The translations under genes were made by a program, and so were the position numbers. Under the pieces are notes generated by a model. The model was not told the origin of the DNA, made no database searches, and saw nothing but the letters and a program-made list of their open reading frames with translations. 64,000 bases of DNA from Brevundimonas sp. MYb52 (GTDB taxonomy: Bacteria; Pseudomonadota; Alphaproteobacteria; Caulobacterales; Caulobacteraceae): assembly GCF_002979535.1 (NCBI RefSeq), contig NZ_PCPB01000004.1, positions 1-64,000 on the forward strand, read 5' to 3'. Each line of letters begins with the position of its first letter. The first letter of the stretch is position 1. This document shows positions 44,495 to 53,756 of the stretch, piece by piece.

Positions 44495-46629
44495 CGGCGG
44501 GCCCGACGCGGGGCGGCCTTGCCAGCGTTCTGGAGCGCCACGCCCAGTTCCTGGATCAGGTGATCCATGCCGTAGACGTCGCGCAGGGCCACGGTCACGG
44601 CCTGGGTGGTGACGATGACACTGCGGTTGACGTTGCGGTCATAGCCGTAGGCGTTGCGCTGGGTCAGGACGGTGGAGTCGAAGTTGGCGCCGATGATCTC
44701 GCCCTTCGCATTCACCGCCGGCGAGCCCGACGAACCGCCGATGGTGTCGGACGACACGGCCATGTTCATCACCGCGTTCGGGTCGATGCGGTCCTTGGCG
44801 GCCAGCAGCTTGGGCGCGACGTTGAAGGGCTCAGCCCCCGTCGCCCGATCCCACAGGCCGGCGAAGGTAGTGAAGGCGCCGATGCGCTGGCCCGGAACGT
44901 CCGTGCCCTCGACCCGGCCGTAGGTCAGGCGCAGGGTGCCGGTGGCGTCCGGATAGACGGCGTCGCCAAAGGCGGCGAAGCGGGCGGCGGCCAGTTGCTC
45001 GGACGCGCGGTCGGTCGGGGCCTTGACCTGGTCATCCCACTTCTTGCGCACGGCGCGGGCGTCGGCGTCGATGGCCAGGACGTACTGGATCAGCGGATCG
45101 GTCGAGGCCTGGACGGCGGGCAGACCGCCTTCCCACAGGGCGCGGCGGACGGCCGGGTCAGCCAGTTGGGTGCCAGCGACCAGACGCGCCGACAGGGCCT
45201 CGGGGCTTTCCTTGCCCAGCAGGGTGCGGACATAGGGGCTATCGACGGTCAGCCATTCGCGGGTCTTGGACAGCCACCATTCCAGTCGGATCTGCTCCAG
45301 CGCCGGATAGGTCGGACGCTCGGCGAACAGGCCGGACTGGACGCCCGGCAGACGGCTGTCGGCGAATTCGCCAAACCGCTGATCCGACGGCTTGGCGCGT
45401 TCCTGAGCGCCGCGCACGATGGCCCGCGCCCACTGGAACAGGGACGAGCCGCCCGCCACCGAGGTCGTGCCCATGCCGGTGCCGCCTTCAAGCAGGGCCA
45501 TCGGGGCGTAGAGTTCGCGTGCGATCGGCTGGACCTCGGCCAGGGCGGCCCAGGGATCGCCGACCTGACCCGACAGGACCTCGTTCTCGGCCACGCGGCG
45601 ACGGAAGACGGTTTCCTGACCGGCCAGTTGGTCCATGAAGGCCGGGTCGATCAGTGCGGCCATGCGACCGCGACCGCGCTTGTAGGTGTTCTCGACGCCG
45701 ACGATGGGGTCCATGGCGATGAAGGCCTGCTCGTCACCCTCTTCCGAATAGCGGATCAGGCGACCGCGCAGTTCCGAGGCGATCAACTGGTCCATCGGCA
45801 GGACCACGTCGCGGATGGTCATGAGCTGAGCCTGGGTCAGCAGGCGCTGGGTCGAACCGGGGTTGCCGGTGACGAAGACGGGCTCGCCCTCGGTCGGCTT
45901 GTCGGGGTTCCAGGTGAAGTGGGTCGGGGTCGCGGCGGGCTTGCCGTCCTCATACAGGCGGATGAAGGCCGCATCGATGGCGAAACGCGGGAAGGAGAAG
46001 TTGTCCAGGTCGCCGCCGAAGGTCGCGGCGCGGTCTTCCGGCGCCCAGGCCAGGCGCACGTCGGAGTATTTGCGGAACTTGTAGAGCTTGAACTGGCCGC
46101 CGCGATACAGGCTGACGACCTGGCAGCGGATCTTGGGATCTGAGCCGCAGTTTTCGGTCTCGATGCGGCCGGCCTCGGCCTCACGCGCCTGAGTATAGGC
46201 CTGACCGTCCAGACCCTCGCCGGCCTTCTGGACGCGTTCGGTGACATCGACGATCTCGGTCAGAATCTCGGCCGAACCGCCGGGGCATTTCAGCTCCTCC
46301 TCGCGGCTCCTGGGCGTGAAGCCGGTCTCGGCGTACTGCAGCTGCGGCGTGGACAGGTTGGCGACGCAGGTGGCGACGCAGTGATTGTTGGTCATCACCA
46401 GGCCCTCGCCCGAGATGACGCCCGCCGAACAGCCGCCGAACTTGACCGAGGACAGGCGAACGCGGTCCAGCCAGTTCTGGTCGATCGAGGTGCCCAGCGT
46501 CTGGTTGGCGCGGGCAATGGGGAAGTTGTCATAGGTCCACATCCCCTCCTCCGCCTTGGCCGAAGACGCGGCGGCGAAGGCCAGGACGGCGGCCGAGGCG
46601 AAGAGTAGCGGGGCGTGACTGGTGCGCAT
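44491..46629 (-). CDS. S46 dipeptidyl-peptidase family protein with Ser at the specificity position
   Basis: A 712-residue exported serine peptidase (signal peptide to SSAKA). S46 features are GMWTYDNFP at the mature N-terminus, NNHCV with the catalytic His, and GGSSGSPAVN with the catalytic Ser634. The residue 18 after it (equivalent to 673 of P. gingivalis enzymes, Gly in DPP7 and Arg in DPP11) is Ser652, in GANFDST. This suggests a P1 preference different from both. It releases dipeptides from periplasmic peptides. Confidence 0.92.
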   Translation of the reverse strand: MRTSHAPLLFASAAVLAFAAASSAKAEEGMWTYDNFPIARANQTLGTSIDQNWLDRVRLSSVKFGGCSAGVISGEGLVMTNNHCVATCVANLSTPQLQYAETGFTPRSREEELKCPGGSAEILTEIVDVTERVQKAGEGLDGQAYTQAREAEAGRIETENCGSDPKIRCQVVSLYRGGQFKLYKFRKYSDVRLAWAPEDRAATFGGDLDNFSFPRFAIDAAFIRLYEDGKPAATPTHFTWNPDKPTEGEPVFVTGNPGSTQRLLTQAQLMTIRDVVLPMDQLIASELRGRLIRYSEEGDEQAFIAMDPIVGVENTYKRGRGRMAALIDPAFMDQLAGQETVFRRRVAENEVLSGQVGDPWAALAEVQPIARELYAPMALLEGGTGMGTTSVAGGSSLFQWARAIVRGAQERAKPSDQRFGEFADSRLPGVQSGLFAERPTYPALEQIRLEWWLSKTREWLTVDSPYVRTLLGKESPEALSARLVAGTQLADPAVRRALWEGGLPAVQASTDPLIQYVLAIDADARAVRKKWDDQVKAPTDRASEQLAAARFAAFGDAVYPDATGTLRLTYGRVEGTDVPGQRIGAFTTFAGLWDRATGAEPFNVAPKLLAAKDRIDPNAVMNMAVSSDTIGGSSGSPAVNAKGEIIGANFDSTVLTQRNAYGYDRNVNRSVIVTTQAVTVALRDVYGMDHLIQELGVALQNAGKAAPRRARR

Positions 46630-46791
46630 GGGGTTTCCTCAGCATCGCTGCCCCGACCACCGCCGGAGCCCGTTTTACAGGCCCATGGAATGTCAGGCCC
46701 GTTTGCGGTCAGTCTGAACAGAACCTCGAAGCAAACCGCAACCCCTGGCGAGAGCATTCACAGCCCGCCTTGACGAGACTAGATTCGGCGA

Positions 46792-47130
46792 ATGACGAAA
46801 CACGACGGGATTGACGCGATGTCGGACGACTTCCCCCAGGGCGTGGTGCATCTCGTGCCGGATGACATGCGGGCGCGGCTGTCGTCCGACCCTGAAATTC
46901 TTGCCTTGTGGCGAAACCTGACCCCGCTGGGCCGCAATGAATTCATCTGTTGGGTCGAAGACGCCAAGCAGGCCGCCACCCGTCAGAAACGGATCGAGCG
47001 GGCGATCGAAGAACTTCACGAAGGCAAACGGCGTCCGTGCTGCTGGGTCGGCTGCATCCACCGCACCGACAAGGCGCCGAGCCGCTGGCAGCAGGCAGTG
47101 CTCATCGAGAAACGCGAGAAGCCGCGCTAG
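46792..47130 (+). CDS. YdeI/OmpD-associated (OmdA) family protein
   Basis: A 112-residue protein whose LTPLGRNEFICWVEDAKQAATRQKRIERAIEELHEGKR is the classic C-terminal helix pair of the YdeI/OmdA group. The end RPCCWVGCIHRTDKAP has three Cys and a His, unusual for the family and possibly metal-binding. It lies between the two S46 genes on the opposite strand and shares a terminator with the second. Confidence 0.75.
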   Translation: MTKHDGIDAMSDDFPQGVVHLVPDDMRARLSSDPEILALWRNLTPLGRNEFICWVEDAKQAATRQKRIERAIEELHEGKRRPCCWVGCIHRTDKAPSRWQQAVLIEKREKPR

Positions 47131-47150
47131 ACGCGAGCGCGCAAAGAAAA

Positions 47151-47172
47151 AGGGGCGCCCGAAGGCGCCCCT
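47151..47172. terminator. Bidirectional intrinsic terminator
   Basis: Arms AGGGGCGCC (47151-47159) and GGCGCCCCT (47164-47172) around CGAA, with A-runs on the left (a U-run for the minus-strand gene). It serves the S46 gene ending at 47197 and possibly the OmdA gene ending at 47130. Confidence 0.8.
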
Positions 47173-47196
47173 TATCCCTCAAACCCGGATCGGCGC

Positions 47197-49290
47197 TTAG
47201 CGCGTCACGCCCAGTTCACGCAGCAGGCGCGGCTGGTTGTAGACATTGCGCAGGGCCTCGGTAACGGCGGCGGTCGAGACCGTCACCGTGCGGTTCAGTT
47301 CGCCGTCATAACCGAACGAGCCGCCCAGCGAGTGGATGTTGCCGTCGAAGGCGGCGCCGATCACCTCGCCGCGGGCGTTGATCACCGGCGAACCGGAGTT
47401 GCCGCCGATGATGTCGTTGGTCGAGACGAAGTCATAGACGACGTTCTTGTTCACGCGGCTTTCGGCGTCGACGAAGCGGGCCGCCGCGTTGAAAGGCTCG
47501 GCGCCGGTGGCGCGCTCATACAGGCCGCCGATCTGGGTGAAGGCCGGCACGGTGACGCCGCGATAGGTCCAGCCCTTCACCTGACCGTAGGACAGGCGAA
47601 GCGAGAAGGTCGCGTCGGGGTACAGGTTGTCGCCATAGACGGCGAAGCGGGCCTGGGCGACCTTTTCGGCGGCGCGGGCGGTCGGGGCGTTGACGCCCGC
47701 ATCCCACTGGGTGCGGACGGCTTGCGCCGCGTCGTCATTGGCCAGGACGAAGGCGATCATCGGGTCGCCCGACGAGGCCAGTTGTTCCGGCGTCATGGCC
47801 AGGGCCTGGGCGCGGAAGGCCGGGTCGATCAGCTTGGTCTCGACCAGGCTGGCGGCGATGCCCTCAGGATTCTCGCGGCCCAGCATCGCCTTCACATTGG
47901 CGTTGTCGACGGTCAGGTATTCGCGGGTCTTGGACAGCCAGAAGGACAGCTGGATTTCCTCGACGCCCTTGGCGATCGGGGCTTCCGAGGCCAGACGACG
48001 GCCCAGAGCGGCGATGTCGCTGTCGGCGTAGCCGGCGCGGCGCTCGGCGAGCGGCTTGGCGCGTTCCTTCGACGCGCGGACGATGGCGCGGGCGTAGGAG
48101 TAGAGGGTCGAACCGCCGCCGGCGTTCCCTTCCAGCTGACGGTAAGGCAGGTAGAGGTCGCGCGCCGTGGTCTGGGTTTTTTCCAGATCGGCCCACGGAT
48201 CGCCGATACGCTCGGCCAGGGCCGGGTCGGCGGCGACGCGTTGACGCAGCTCGGCTTCTTCAGCGCGCTTCTTGCCCATGAAGGCCGGGTCGGTCAGGGC
48301 GCCCTGCTGGCCGTAATAGACCTTGAAGCTGTTCTCCAGGCCGAAGATCGGGTCCAGAGCGACGCGCTTTTCTTCCTCGCCGGTCGTCGAATATTCGACC
48401 AGACGGCCGCGCAGTTCCGAACCCTGGATCAGGGTGACGGGGATCTGCTGGTCGCGCAGGCGCTCCAGCTGGCTCATGGTCAGCAGGCGCGAGGTCGAGC
48501 CGGGGTTTCCGGCGACGAAGGTGACGTCACCTTCGGCCGGGGCGTTGGCATTCCACTTCAGATGGTTCGGCGTGGCGACCGGCTTGCCGTCCTCATAGGC
48601 GCGCAGGAAGGCGGCATCGAGGGCGTAGCGCGGGAAGTTGAAGTTGTCCGGATCGCCGCCGAAGAAGGCCGCCTGGAACTCCGGTGCGAAGGCCAGACGC
48701 ACGTCCTCATACTTGCGGAACTGATAGAGGGCGTACTTGCCGCCGCGATAGAAGCTGATGACCTGGCAGGTCAGCTTGCGGTCGTCGCCGCAGGCTTCTT
48801 TCTGGATCTTGTCGATTTCGGCCGAGCGGGCGGCGACAAAGGCCGCGCCCTCGAGGCCGGCGCCGGCGCCGAGCACGCGCTCGGTGACGTCGGTGATGTC
48901 GGTCAGGACCTCGGCGGTCTGGCCGGGGCAGGTCTTCTCTTCTTCACGCGTGGCCGGCATCCAGCCGTTCTTGACGTAGTCGTTCTGAGCCGTGGACAGG
49001 TCCTGGACGCAGGAGATGACGCAGTGGTGGTTGGTCAGGATCAGACCTTCGCCCGAGACGAACGAGGCCGAGCAGCCCTGCAGGCGCACGGCGGCGTTGC
49101 GCACGCGGTCCAGCCACGACTGGTCGATGCGGGTGCCGTACTTGTCGTTCACCGTCTGGATCGGGAAGTTGTCGAACGTCCACATGCCCTCGTCGGCGCG
49201 GGCCGGAGTGGCGGTTGCGCCGGTGACGGCGGCGGCGACGCCCAGGGCCGCCAGCGAGGCGGTGAAGGAAAAGGTGCGACGAAGCGACAT
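47197..49290 (-). CDS. S46 dipeptidyl-peptidase family protein, DPP7-like
   Basis: A 697-residue exported serine peptidase (signal peptide to TPARA). It has GMWTFDNFP, NHHCVISCVQD with the catalytic His, and GGNSGSPVIN with catalytic Ser632. The specificity position is Gly650 in GAAFDGN, as in DPP7, predicting release of dipeptides with hydrophobic P1. It is paralogous to the gene at 44491 but transcribed separately. The pair would widen the range of peptides that can be trimmed to dipeptides. Confidence 0.93.
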   Translation of the reverse strand: MSLRRTFSFTASLAALGVAAAVTGATATPARADEGMWTFDNFPIQTVNDKYGTRIDQSWLDRVRNAAVRLQGCSASFVSGEGLILTNHHCVISCVQDLSTAQNDYVKNGWMPATREEEKTCPGQTAEVLTDITDVTERVLGAGAGLEGAAFVAARSAEIDKIQKEACGDDRKLTCQVISFYRGGKYALYQFRKYEDVRLAFAPEFQAAFFGGDPDNFNFPRYALDAAFLRAYEDGKPVATPNHLKWNANAPAEGDVTFVAGNPGSTSRLLTMSQLERLRDQQIPVTLIQGSELRGRLVEYSTTGEEEKRVALDPIFGLENSFKVYYGQQGALTDPAFMGKKRAEEAELRQRVAADPALAERIGDPWADLEKTQTTARDLYLPYRQLEGNAGGGSTLYSYARAIVRASKERAKPLAERRAGYADSDIAALGRRLASEAPIAKGVEEIQLSFWLSKTREYLTVDNANVKAMLGRENPEGIAASLVETKLIDPAFRAQALAMTPEQLASSGDPMIAFVLANDDAAQAVRTQWDAGVNAPTARAAEKVAQARFAVYGDNLYPDATFSLRLSYGQVKGWTYRGVTVPAFTQIGGLYERATGAEPFNAAARFVDAESRVNKNVVYDFVSTNDIIGGNSGSPVINARGEVIGAAFDGNIHSLGGSFGYDGELNRTVTVSTAAVTEALRNVYNQPRLLRELGVTR

Positions 49291-49485
49291 TCAGGCTCTC
49301 TCCCGAGCGCAAGGCACGGCGCCTCGCGTCTGTTATTGTGTAACTAGCGCCGTCGATGGACGGGCCTCAAGCCCCCTTAGTGCCGCAAGACGCCGGGGGG
49401 AAGCCGCAGCCTTACCCCGATTTAACTTGGCCCCGGCCCAGCGCGCCGTCAGATAACACTGCAAGTCAGGGGTTTGAGACGCGTC

Positions 49486-50658
49486 ATGTCACTCGCGCTA
49501 TCCACGCTGCTCTTTGAGTGGCGACGTTATATGGCCGCCGTCATGGCGCTGGCCCTTTCGGGTCTGCTCGTGCTGGCGATGACTGGTGTCTTCATCGGCA
49601 TCGGCAAGGGCTTCACCGCCCAGATCGAGCGCTCGAACGCCGACATCATGATCCTGCAGCCAGGCGCCAAGAGCCTGATCAACGGACCGTCGGGCGTGCC
49701 GCGTCGCTTCATCCCCCTGGCCTACAACCACCCCGCCGTGGTCGAGGTTCAGCCTCTGGACGGCGCCGGCGGCACCTTCCAGTCGGTCAAGGAGGTCGAT
49801 CCGACCCGAAGCCAGGCCGACAACGCCAAGCAGGGCGCCCCGCGCCAGAAGTTCGTCCAGTCCAGCATCATCGACACCACGCCGGGCTCGGTGACGATCC
49901 CGACCGACTATTCCCAGGAACTGGTCGACGCCCTGCGTCAGCCCTACACGGTCGCGGTCGATGAGACGGCCCTGACCACCCTGGGCGTCAAGCTGGGCGA
50001 CAAGGCCCTATACAACGGCCAGACCGTCACCGTCGTCGGCGTGACGCGCGGCTATCCCAACATGATGCAGCCCGGCGTGGTCATGTCGCGCGACACCCTG
50101 CGGATGCTGGGGCAGGCCGACACCGGCCCGCGCGTCGGCCCCCTGATGATCAAGATCAAGGACCCGGCCCAGGCCCCGGCCGTCGTCGCCGAGCTCAACA
50201 AGCTGGGCAACGGCCAGTGGAAGGCCTGGACCCGTCAGGAACTGGCCGACGCCAACGCCGGCGCCATGTTCGAGGAAGGCATCCTGGTCATCATCATCGG
50301 CGGCTGCGTCGTGCTGGGCATCATCATCGGCGTCGCCATCACCTGGCAGACCCTGCGCGGCGCCATCATGGCCAACATCAAGGAGTTCGCCTCGCTGCGC
50401 GCCCTGGGCGTCGGCATGGGGAGCCTGCGCCGCATCGTCATGGAGCTGAGCTTCTGGGTCGGGGTGGTCGGCGTCGCCGCCGCCATCGGCCTGACCTGGC
50501 TGCTGTCCCTGTTCGCCATGTCCAAGGCGGTCATCATCGCCCTGCCCCTGCCGCTGCTGATCGTGGTGGGCGGCGGCCTGATCGCCATCTCCATGCTCTC
50601 GGGCTTCCTGTCCATGGGCATCCTGAAGAAGAGCCAACCTGCGGACCTGCTGCGATGA
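49486..50658 (+). CDS. ABC transporter permease, DevC/FtsX-like
   Basis: A 390-residue permease with the MacB/DevC topology. Helix one is about residues 17-39. A large periplasmic domain follows (ADIMILQPGAKSLINGPSGVPR onward), then three C-terminal helices (GILVIIIGGCVVLGIIIGVAIT, VVGVAAAIGLTWLLSLFAM and the last hydrophobic block). LFEWRRYMAAVMAL at the start is typical of DevC. ATG 49486 was preferred to TTG 49474. Its TGA overlaps the ATPase ATG. Confidence 0.85.
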   Translation: MSLALSTLLFEWRRYMAAVMALALSGLLVLAMTGVFIGIGKGFTAQIERSNADIMILQPGAKSLINGPSGVPRRFIPLAYNHPAVVEVQPLDGAGGTFQSVKEVDPTRSQADNAKQGAPRQKFVQSSIIDTTPGSVTIPTDYSQELVDALRQPYTVAVDETALTTLGVKLGDKALYNGQTVTVVGVTRGYPNMMQPGVVMSRDTLRMLGQADTGPRVGPLMIKIKDPAQAPAVVAELNKLGNGQWKAWTRQELADANAGAMFEEGILVIIIGGCVVLGIIIGVAITWQTLRGAIMANIKEFASLRALGVGMGSLRRIVMELSFWVGVVGVAAAIGLTWLLSLFAMSKAVIIALPLPLLIVVGGGLIAISMLSGFLSMGILKKSQPADLLR

Positions 50659-51410
50659 ACATGCATACGAAAGTTCAAGGCAAGCATGGCGAGTTCGCCA
50701 TCGAGGCCAAGGGTCTGATCAAGCGCTTCAAGTCCGGCAAGAACTATGTCGAGGTTCTGAAGGGCGTGAACTTCGACGCCCGCCACGGCGACCTGACCAT
50801 GGTCATGGGCCCGTCCGGTTCGGGCAAGTCGACCCTGATCGCCGCCCTGTCCGGTCTGTTGAAGCCCGAGGCGGGCCGGGTCGACGCCCTGGACGTGGAC
50901 GACATGTGGAAGCTGTCTTCGGGCCGTCTGGACAAGTTCCGGCTGGACCACTGCGGCTTCATCTTCCAGGGCTTCAACCTCTTCCCCTCGCTCAGCGCCC
51001 TGCAGCAGGTGACGACGGTGCTGAAGTTCCAGGGGTTGACCCCCGATCAGGCGAAGAAACGCGCCACCCTGGCCCTGGAAGAAGTCGGCCTGGGCCACCG
51101 CCTGCATCAGCGCCCCGCGGCCCTGTCGGGCGGCGAGAAGCAGCGCGTCGCCATCGCCCGCGCCCTGGCCAAGGACCCGCAGATCCTGTTCGCCGATGAA
51201 CCGACCTCAGCCCTGGACGGCGAGAACGGTCAAGTCGTGATCAAGCTGCTGCGTCGCGCCGCCACCGAACACGGCGCTGCGGTCATCTGCGTGACCCACG
51301 ACCCCCGTCTGGAAGCCTGGGCCGACCGGGTCATCCACATCGAAGACGGCGTCATCATCGACGATCAGCGCCGCACCCCCAATCCCGACGCCGTTCTGGC
51401 CTCGCACTAG
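50655..51410 (+). CDS. ABC transporter ATP-binding protein, DevA/LolD-like
   Basis: A 251-residue ATPase. Walker A is GPSGSGKST, the Q-loop is in [17 protein letters not shown], the signature is [16 protein letters not shown] (SGGE), Walker B is [13 protein letters not shown] and the switch His is in VTHDPRL. The start ATGA overlaps the permease stop. It powers the mechanotransmission-type system with the DevC-like permease and the HlyD-like adaptor that follows. Confidence 0.93.
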   Translation: MNMHTKVQGKHGEFAIEAKGLIKRFKSGKNYVEVLKGVNFDARHGDLTMVMGPSGSGKSTLIAALSGLLKPEAGRVDALDVDDMWKLSSGRLDKFRLDHCGFIFQGFNLFPSLSALQQVTTVLKFQGLTPDQAKKRATLALEEVGLGHRLHQRPAALSGGEKQRVAIARALAKDPQILFADEPTSALDGENGQVVIKLLRRAATEHGAAVICVTHDPRLEAWADRVIHIEDGVIIDDQRRTPNPDAVLASH

Positions 51411-51434
51411 ACACCGATCCTCAAGGACACCTCC

Positions 51435-52451
51435 ATGCCCGCTTTCCTGAAAAACAAATGGCTCTGGATCGGCCTCGTCGCCCTGATCGTGGTGATCATC
51501 GGCTTCGGCATGTTCCAAAAGGCCCAGGCCGCCAAGAAGGCTGAGGCCGCCGCCGCCGCCGAGAAGAAGGTCGAAAGCCCCTATGCGGCCATCGCCAACG
51601 GCAAGGTCGACATCGAAGGCGGCATCATCCAGATCGCGGCCCGCCGCGGCGGCGTGGTGCGCGAAGTCCTGGTGCAGGAAGGCGACCGCGTCACCGCCGG
51701 CCAGATCCTGGCCCGTCAGGAGGACGACGAACCGCGCCTGGCTCTGCAGACCGCCGCCGCCAACCTGTCGGAGGCCGAAAGCCAGTTGCGCCTGATCAAC
51801 GTCGACATCGCCACGGCCCAGCGTGAGTACGACCGCCTGCAGAAGCTGGTCTCGACCAACTTCGTCGCCGCCCAGCGCCTGGATCAGGCCCGCGACGCCA
51901 TTGCTCAGGCTCAGGCCCGCCTCGGCTCGCAACAATCGGCCGTCCAGACCGCCCGCGCCCGCCGCGACCAGGCCGCCTATGACGTCGAACTGACCGTCAT
52001 TCGCTCGCCCGCCGAAGGCCGCATCGTGCGCCGCTACGCCAACCCCGGCGCCGGCGCCTCGACCCTGAACGTGTCCAACATGTTCGACCTGGAGCCCGAC
52101 GCTCCGCGCATCGCTCGCGCCGAAATCGTCGAGGCCGACATTCCGAACATCACCGCCGATCAGGCCGTCGAGATCACCCCGGAAGGCGACCCCAGCAAGG
52201 TCTATGTCGGCAAGGTCCTGCGCCGCGCCGCCGTCTTCGGCGCCCGCAAGCTGGCCTCGGACGATCCCTCGCAGCGCACCGACGAACGCGTGGTCGAGGT
52301 GGTGGTGGCGGTCAACGACGCCCCGCTGCTGATCGGCCAGCGCGTCCTGGTCAAGTTCATGAAGCCAGGCCAGACGGCCGGCGCCAAGCGCGACACCAAT
52401 GTGGCGGGCGTCCCCGCCAGCCGCTCGATGCAGACCCCGGCCCGTCGCTAA
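51435..52451 (+). CDS. HlyD/DevB-like periplasmic adaptor (membrane fusion protein)
   Basis: A 338-residue protein with an N-terminal membrane anchor (WLWIGLVALIVVIIGFGMF), a half-lipoyl strand GVVREVLVQEGDRVTAGQILARQ, a long coiled-coil hairpin (about 100-190) and the second half-lipoyl VIRSPAEGRIVRRYANPGAG. It would link the ABC pair to an outer-membrane channel, none of which is encoded nearby. The substrate could be a glycolipid, peptide or drug. Confidence 0.9.
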   Translation: MPAFLKNKWLWIGLVALIVVIIGFGMFQKAQAAKKAEAAAAAEKKVESPYAAIANGKVDIEGGIIQIAARRGGVVREVLVQEGDRVTAGQILARQEDDEPRLALQTAAANLSEAESQLRLINVDIATAQREYDRLQKLVSTNFVAAQRLDQARDAIAQAQARLGSQQSAVQTARARRDQAAYDVELTVIRSPAEGRIVRRYANPGAGASTLNVSNMFDLEPDAPRIARAEIVEADIPNITADQAVEITPEGDPSKVYVGKVLRRAAVFGARKLASDDPSQRTDERVVEVVVAVNDAPLLIGQRVLVKFMKPGQTAGAKRDTNVAGVPASRSMQTPARR

Positions 52452-52474
52452 GCGGTCAGTAGAACCGGATATGG

Positions 52475-52506
52475 AAAAGGGGCCTCGCGAGGGGCCCCTT
52501 TTTTGT
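52475..52506. terminator. Intrinsic terminator after the adaptor gene
   Basis: Stem AAGGGGCC (52477-52484) and GGCCCCTT (52493-52500) around an 8-base loop, followed by a T-run. It ends the DevCA/HlyD-like operon and, read backwards with its A-run, can also end the enoyl-CoA hydratase gene. Confidence 0.85.
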
Positions 52507-52513
52507 TGTCCGA

Positions 52514-53311
52514 TCAGTTTCCGGTGAAATCCCCCGGCCGCTTCTCCAGCACCGCCGTGACACCTTCGATGTGGTCCTCGGTCAGGTGGGCCAAGGCCTG
52601 CATGGCGGCGGACAGTTCCAGCATCTGATCGAAATTCATGTCGCGGCCCTGACGCAGCAGGCTCTTGGCCATGCGCAGGGCCTGGGGCGGCTGGGCGGCG
52701 ATCTGGCTGGCCGTGATCATGGCCTCGTCCATCAGGGTCTCATGCGGGACGACCCGGTTGACCAGGCCCCACTGGTCAGCGGTCTCGGCGTCGATGGAGC
52801 GGGCGGTGAACAGCATTTCGGCAGCGCGGACATAGCCGATGTTGCGCGGCAGCAGCCACGACCCGCCGTCGCCGGGGATGATGCCCAGCTTCATGAAGGG
52901 CACGCCGAAGCTGGCGCGGTCCGAGGCGATGCGGATGTCGCCTAAGCCGGCGATGTCGCAGCCCAGGCCCATGGCCGGGCCGTTGACGGCGGCGATCAGC
53001 GGAACCTCCAGCCCATAGAGCGAGCGCACGATGCGGTGGACGACCCGGCGATAGCGCTCACGGATGGCGGCGCCCGAACCCTCGAACAGGTCGGCGCGGG
53101 CCTTCATGGCCTTGAGGTCCCCGCCCGCCGAAAAGGCCCGGCCCGCCCCGGTCATGACCACGCAGCGGATCGAGCGGTCGGCGTTAACCGCCTCGCAGGC
53201 GGCGGCGAAGGCCTCGCCGTCGTCCAGATCCGGCAGGGCGTTCAACCGGTCGGGCCGGGTCAGGGTCCAGACCATGACCTCGCCGCAGCGCTCCTCGACG
53301 ATCAGACCCAT
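52514..53311 (-). CDS. Enoyl-CoA hydratase/isomerase family protein
   Basis: This 265-residue crotonase-fold protein from the ATG at 53311 (AAAGGAG upstream) hydrates or otherwise rearranges acyl-CoA esters. The oxyanion-hole strands are AGRAFSAGGDLKAM and AAVNGPAMGLGCDIAGLGDIRIAS. The usual catalytic Glu pair region reads MKLGIIPGDGGSWLLPRNIG, with G/D in place of one Glu, so isomerase-like or other chemistry is possible. No fatty-acid genes adjoin. Confidence 0.87.
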   Translation of the reverse strand: MGLIVEERCGEVMVWTLTRPDRLNALPDLDDGEAFAAACEAVNADRSIRCVVMTGAGRAFSAGGDLKAMKARADLFEGSGAAIRERYRRVVHRIVRSLYGLEVPLIAAVNGPAMGLGCDIAGLGDIRIASDRASFGVPFMKLGIIPGDGGSWLLPRNIGYVRAAEMLFTARSIDAETADQWGLVNRVVPHETLMDEAMITASQIAAQPPQALRMAKSLLRQGRDMNFDQMLELSAAMQALAHLTEDHIEGVTAVLEKRPGDFTGN

Positions 53312-53377
53312 GACAGACGCTCCTTTAAAAGATGGAGCCGGTTTCAGCGGGGCGACGGTCGAAGGCAAGCGGAATTG

Positions 53378-53403
53378 AAAAACCCCGGTCGTTCTGACCG
53401 GGG
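53378..53403 (-). terminator. Intrinsic terminator of the 52-aa gene
   Basis: CCCCGGTC (53383-53390), loop GTTCT, GACCGGGG (53396-53403), with an A5 run at 53378-53382 that becomes the U-tract on the minus strand. It lies 30 bases after the small gene's stop and shows that a minus-strand transcript ends here. Confidence 0.85.
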
Positions 53404-53432
53404 CTTGCGGGTTGGATCAAATACCCTCGCGA

Positions 53433-53591
53433 CTACGCGCGCGGCCGTTTGATCGTTATGGGCACGAAGTTCGAAGGATGACTAACCGTGCGGTTGTTCG
53501 CCGGGTTCATCTGCTTCGTATTGACCAGCATCCCGCCCCAGAGGGCAAAGGACATCATGGCGTGCTGGAGGTTGCGCTCCTTGTCGTTCAT
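53433..53591 (-). CDS. 52-residue hypothetical protein with its own promoter and terminator
   Basis: A short gene supported by its signals: AGGAG eight bases before the ATG, a TTGACT-N17-TATCTA promoter about 90-115 bases upstream and a strong terminator after the stop. The product starts MNDKERNLQHAMMSFALWGG, has one short hydrophobic patch and ends in a basic tail (FVPITIKRPRA). No family was recognised. A leader of about 80 bases leaves room for RNA-level control. Confidence 0.7.
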   Translation of the reverse strand: MNDKERNLQHAMMSFALWGGMLVNTKQMNPANNRTVSHPSNFVPITIKRPRA

Positions 53592-53679
53592 TTAGGCGTC
53601 TCCTTTCGTTGAACGATGAAAGAAGACGCGTCGTGCTTATCGGGGATCTCACCGTCATAGTCGTTTCGCGTCAGCAGCC

Positions 53680-53708
53680 TAGATAGCTCCGCTTGGTTAA
53701 AAAGTCAA
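53680..53708 (-). promoter_or_regulatory. Sigma-70-type promoter for the 52-aa gene
   Basis: On the minus strand TTGACT (53703-53708) and TATCTA (53680-53685) are separated by exactly 17 bases. Transcription would begin near 53673. The palindrome GTCCGG-AA-CCGGAC (53716-53729) lies just upstream of the -35 and may be an activator or repressor site. Confidence 0.6.
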
Positions 53709-53756
53709 GATTTTGGTCCGGAACCGGACTTGTTGTAGTTCTAACGTCATAAAATC

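Noticed and set aside
44560..46143. 527-codon open frame antisense to the first S46 gene
   Set aside because: Same reason: third-position GC keeps the opposite frame open, without coding motifs.
47332..49347. 671-codon open frame antisense to the second S46 gene
   Set aside because: The opposite strand encodes an unmistakable S46 peptidase; the antisense product is an Ala/Gly/Asp-rich shadow.
53720..53748. Possible EcfG promoter (GGAAC then CGTC) before the DUF1289 gene
   Set aside because: The spacing is 20 bases and the -10 is not CGTT, so it fails the GGAAC-N16/17-CGTT rule.
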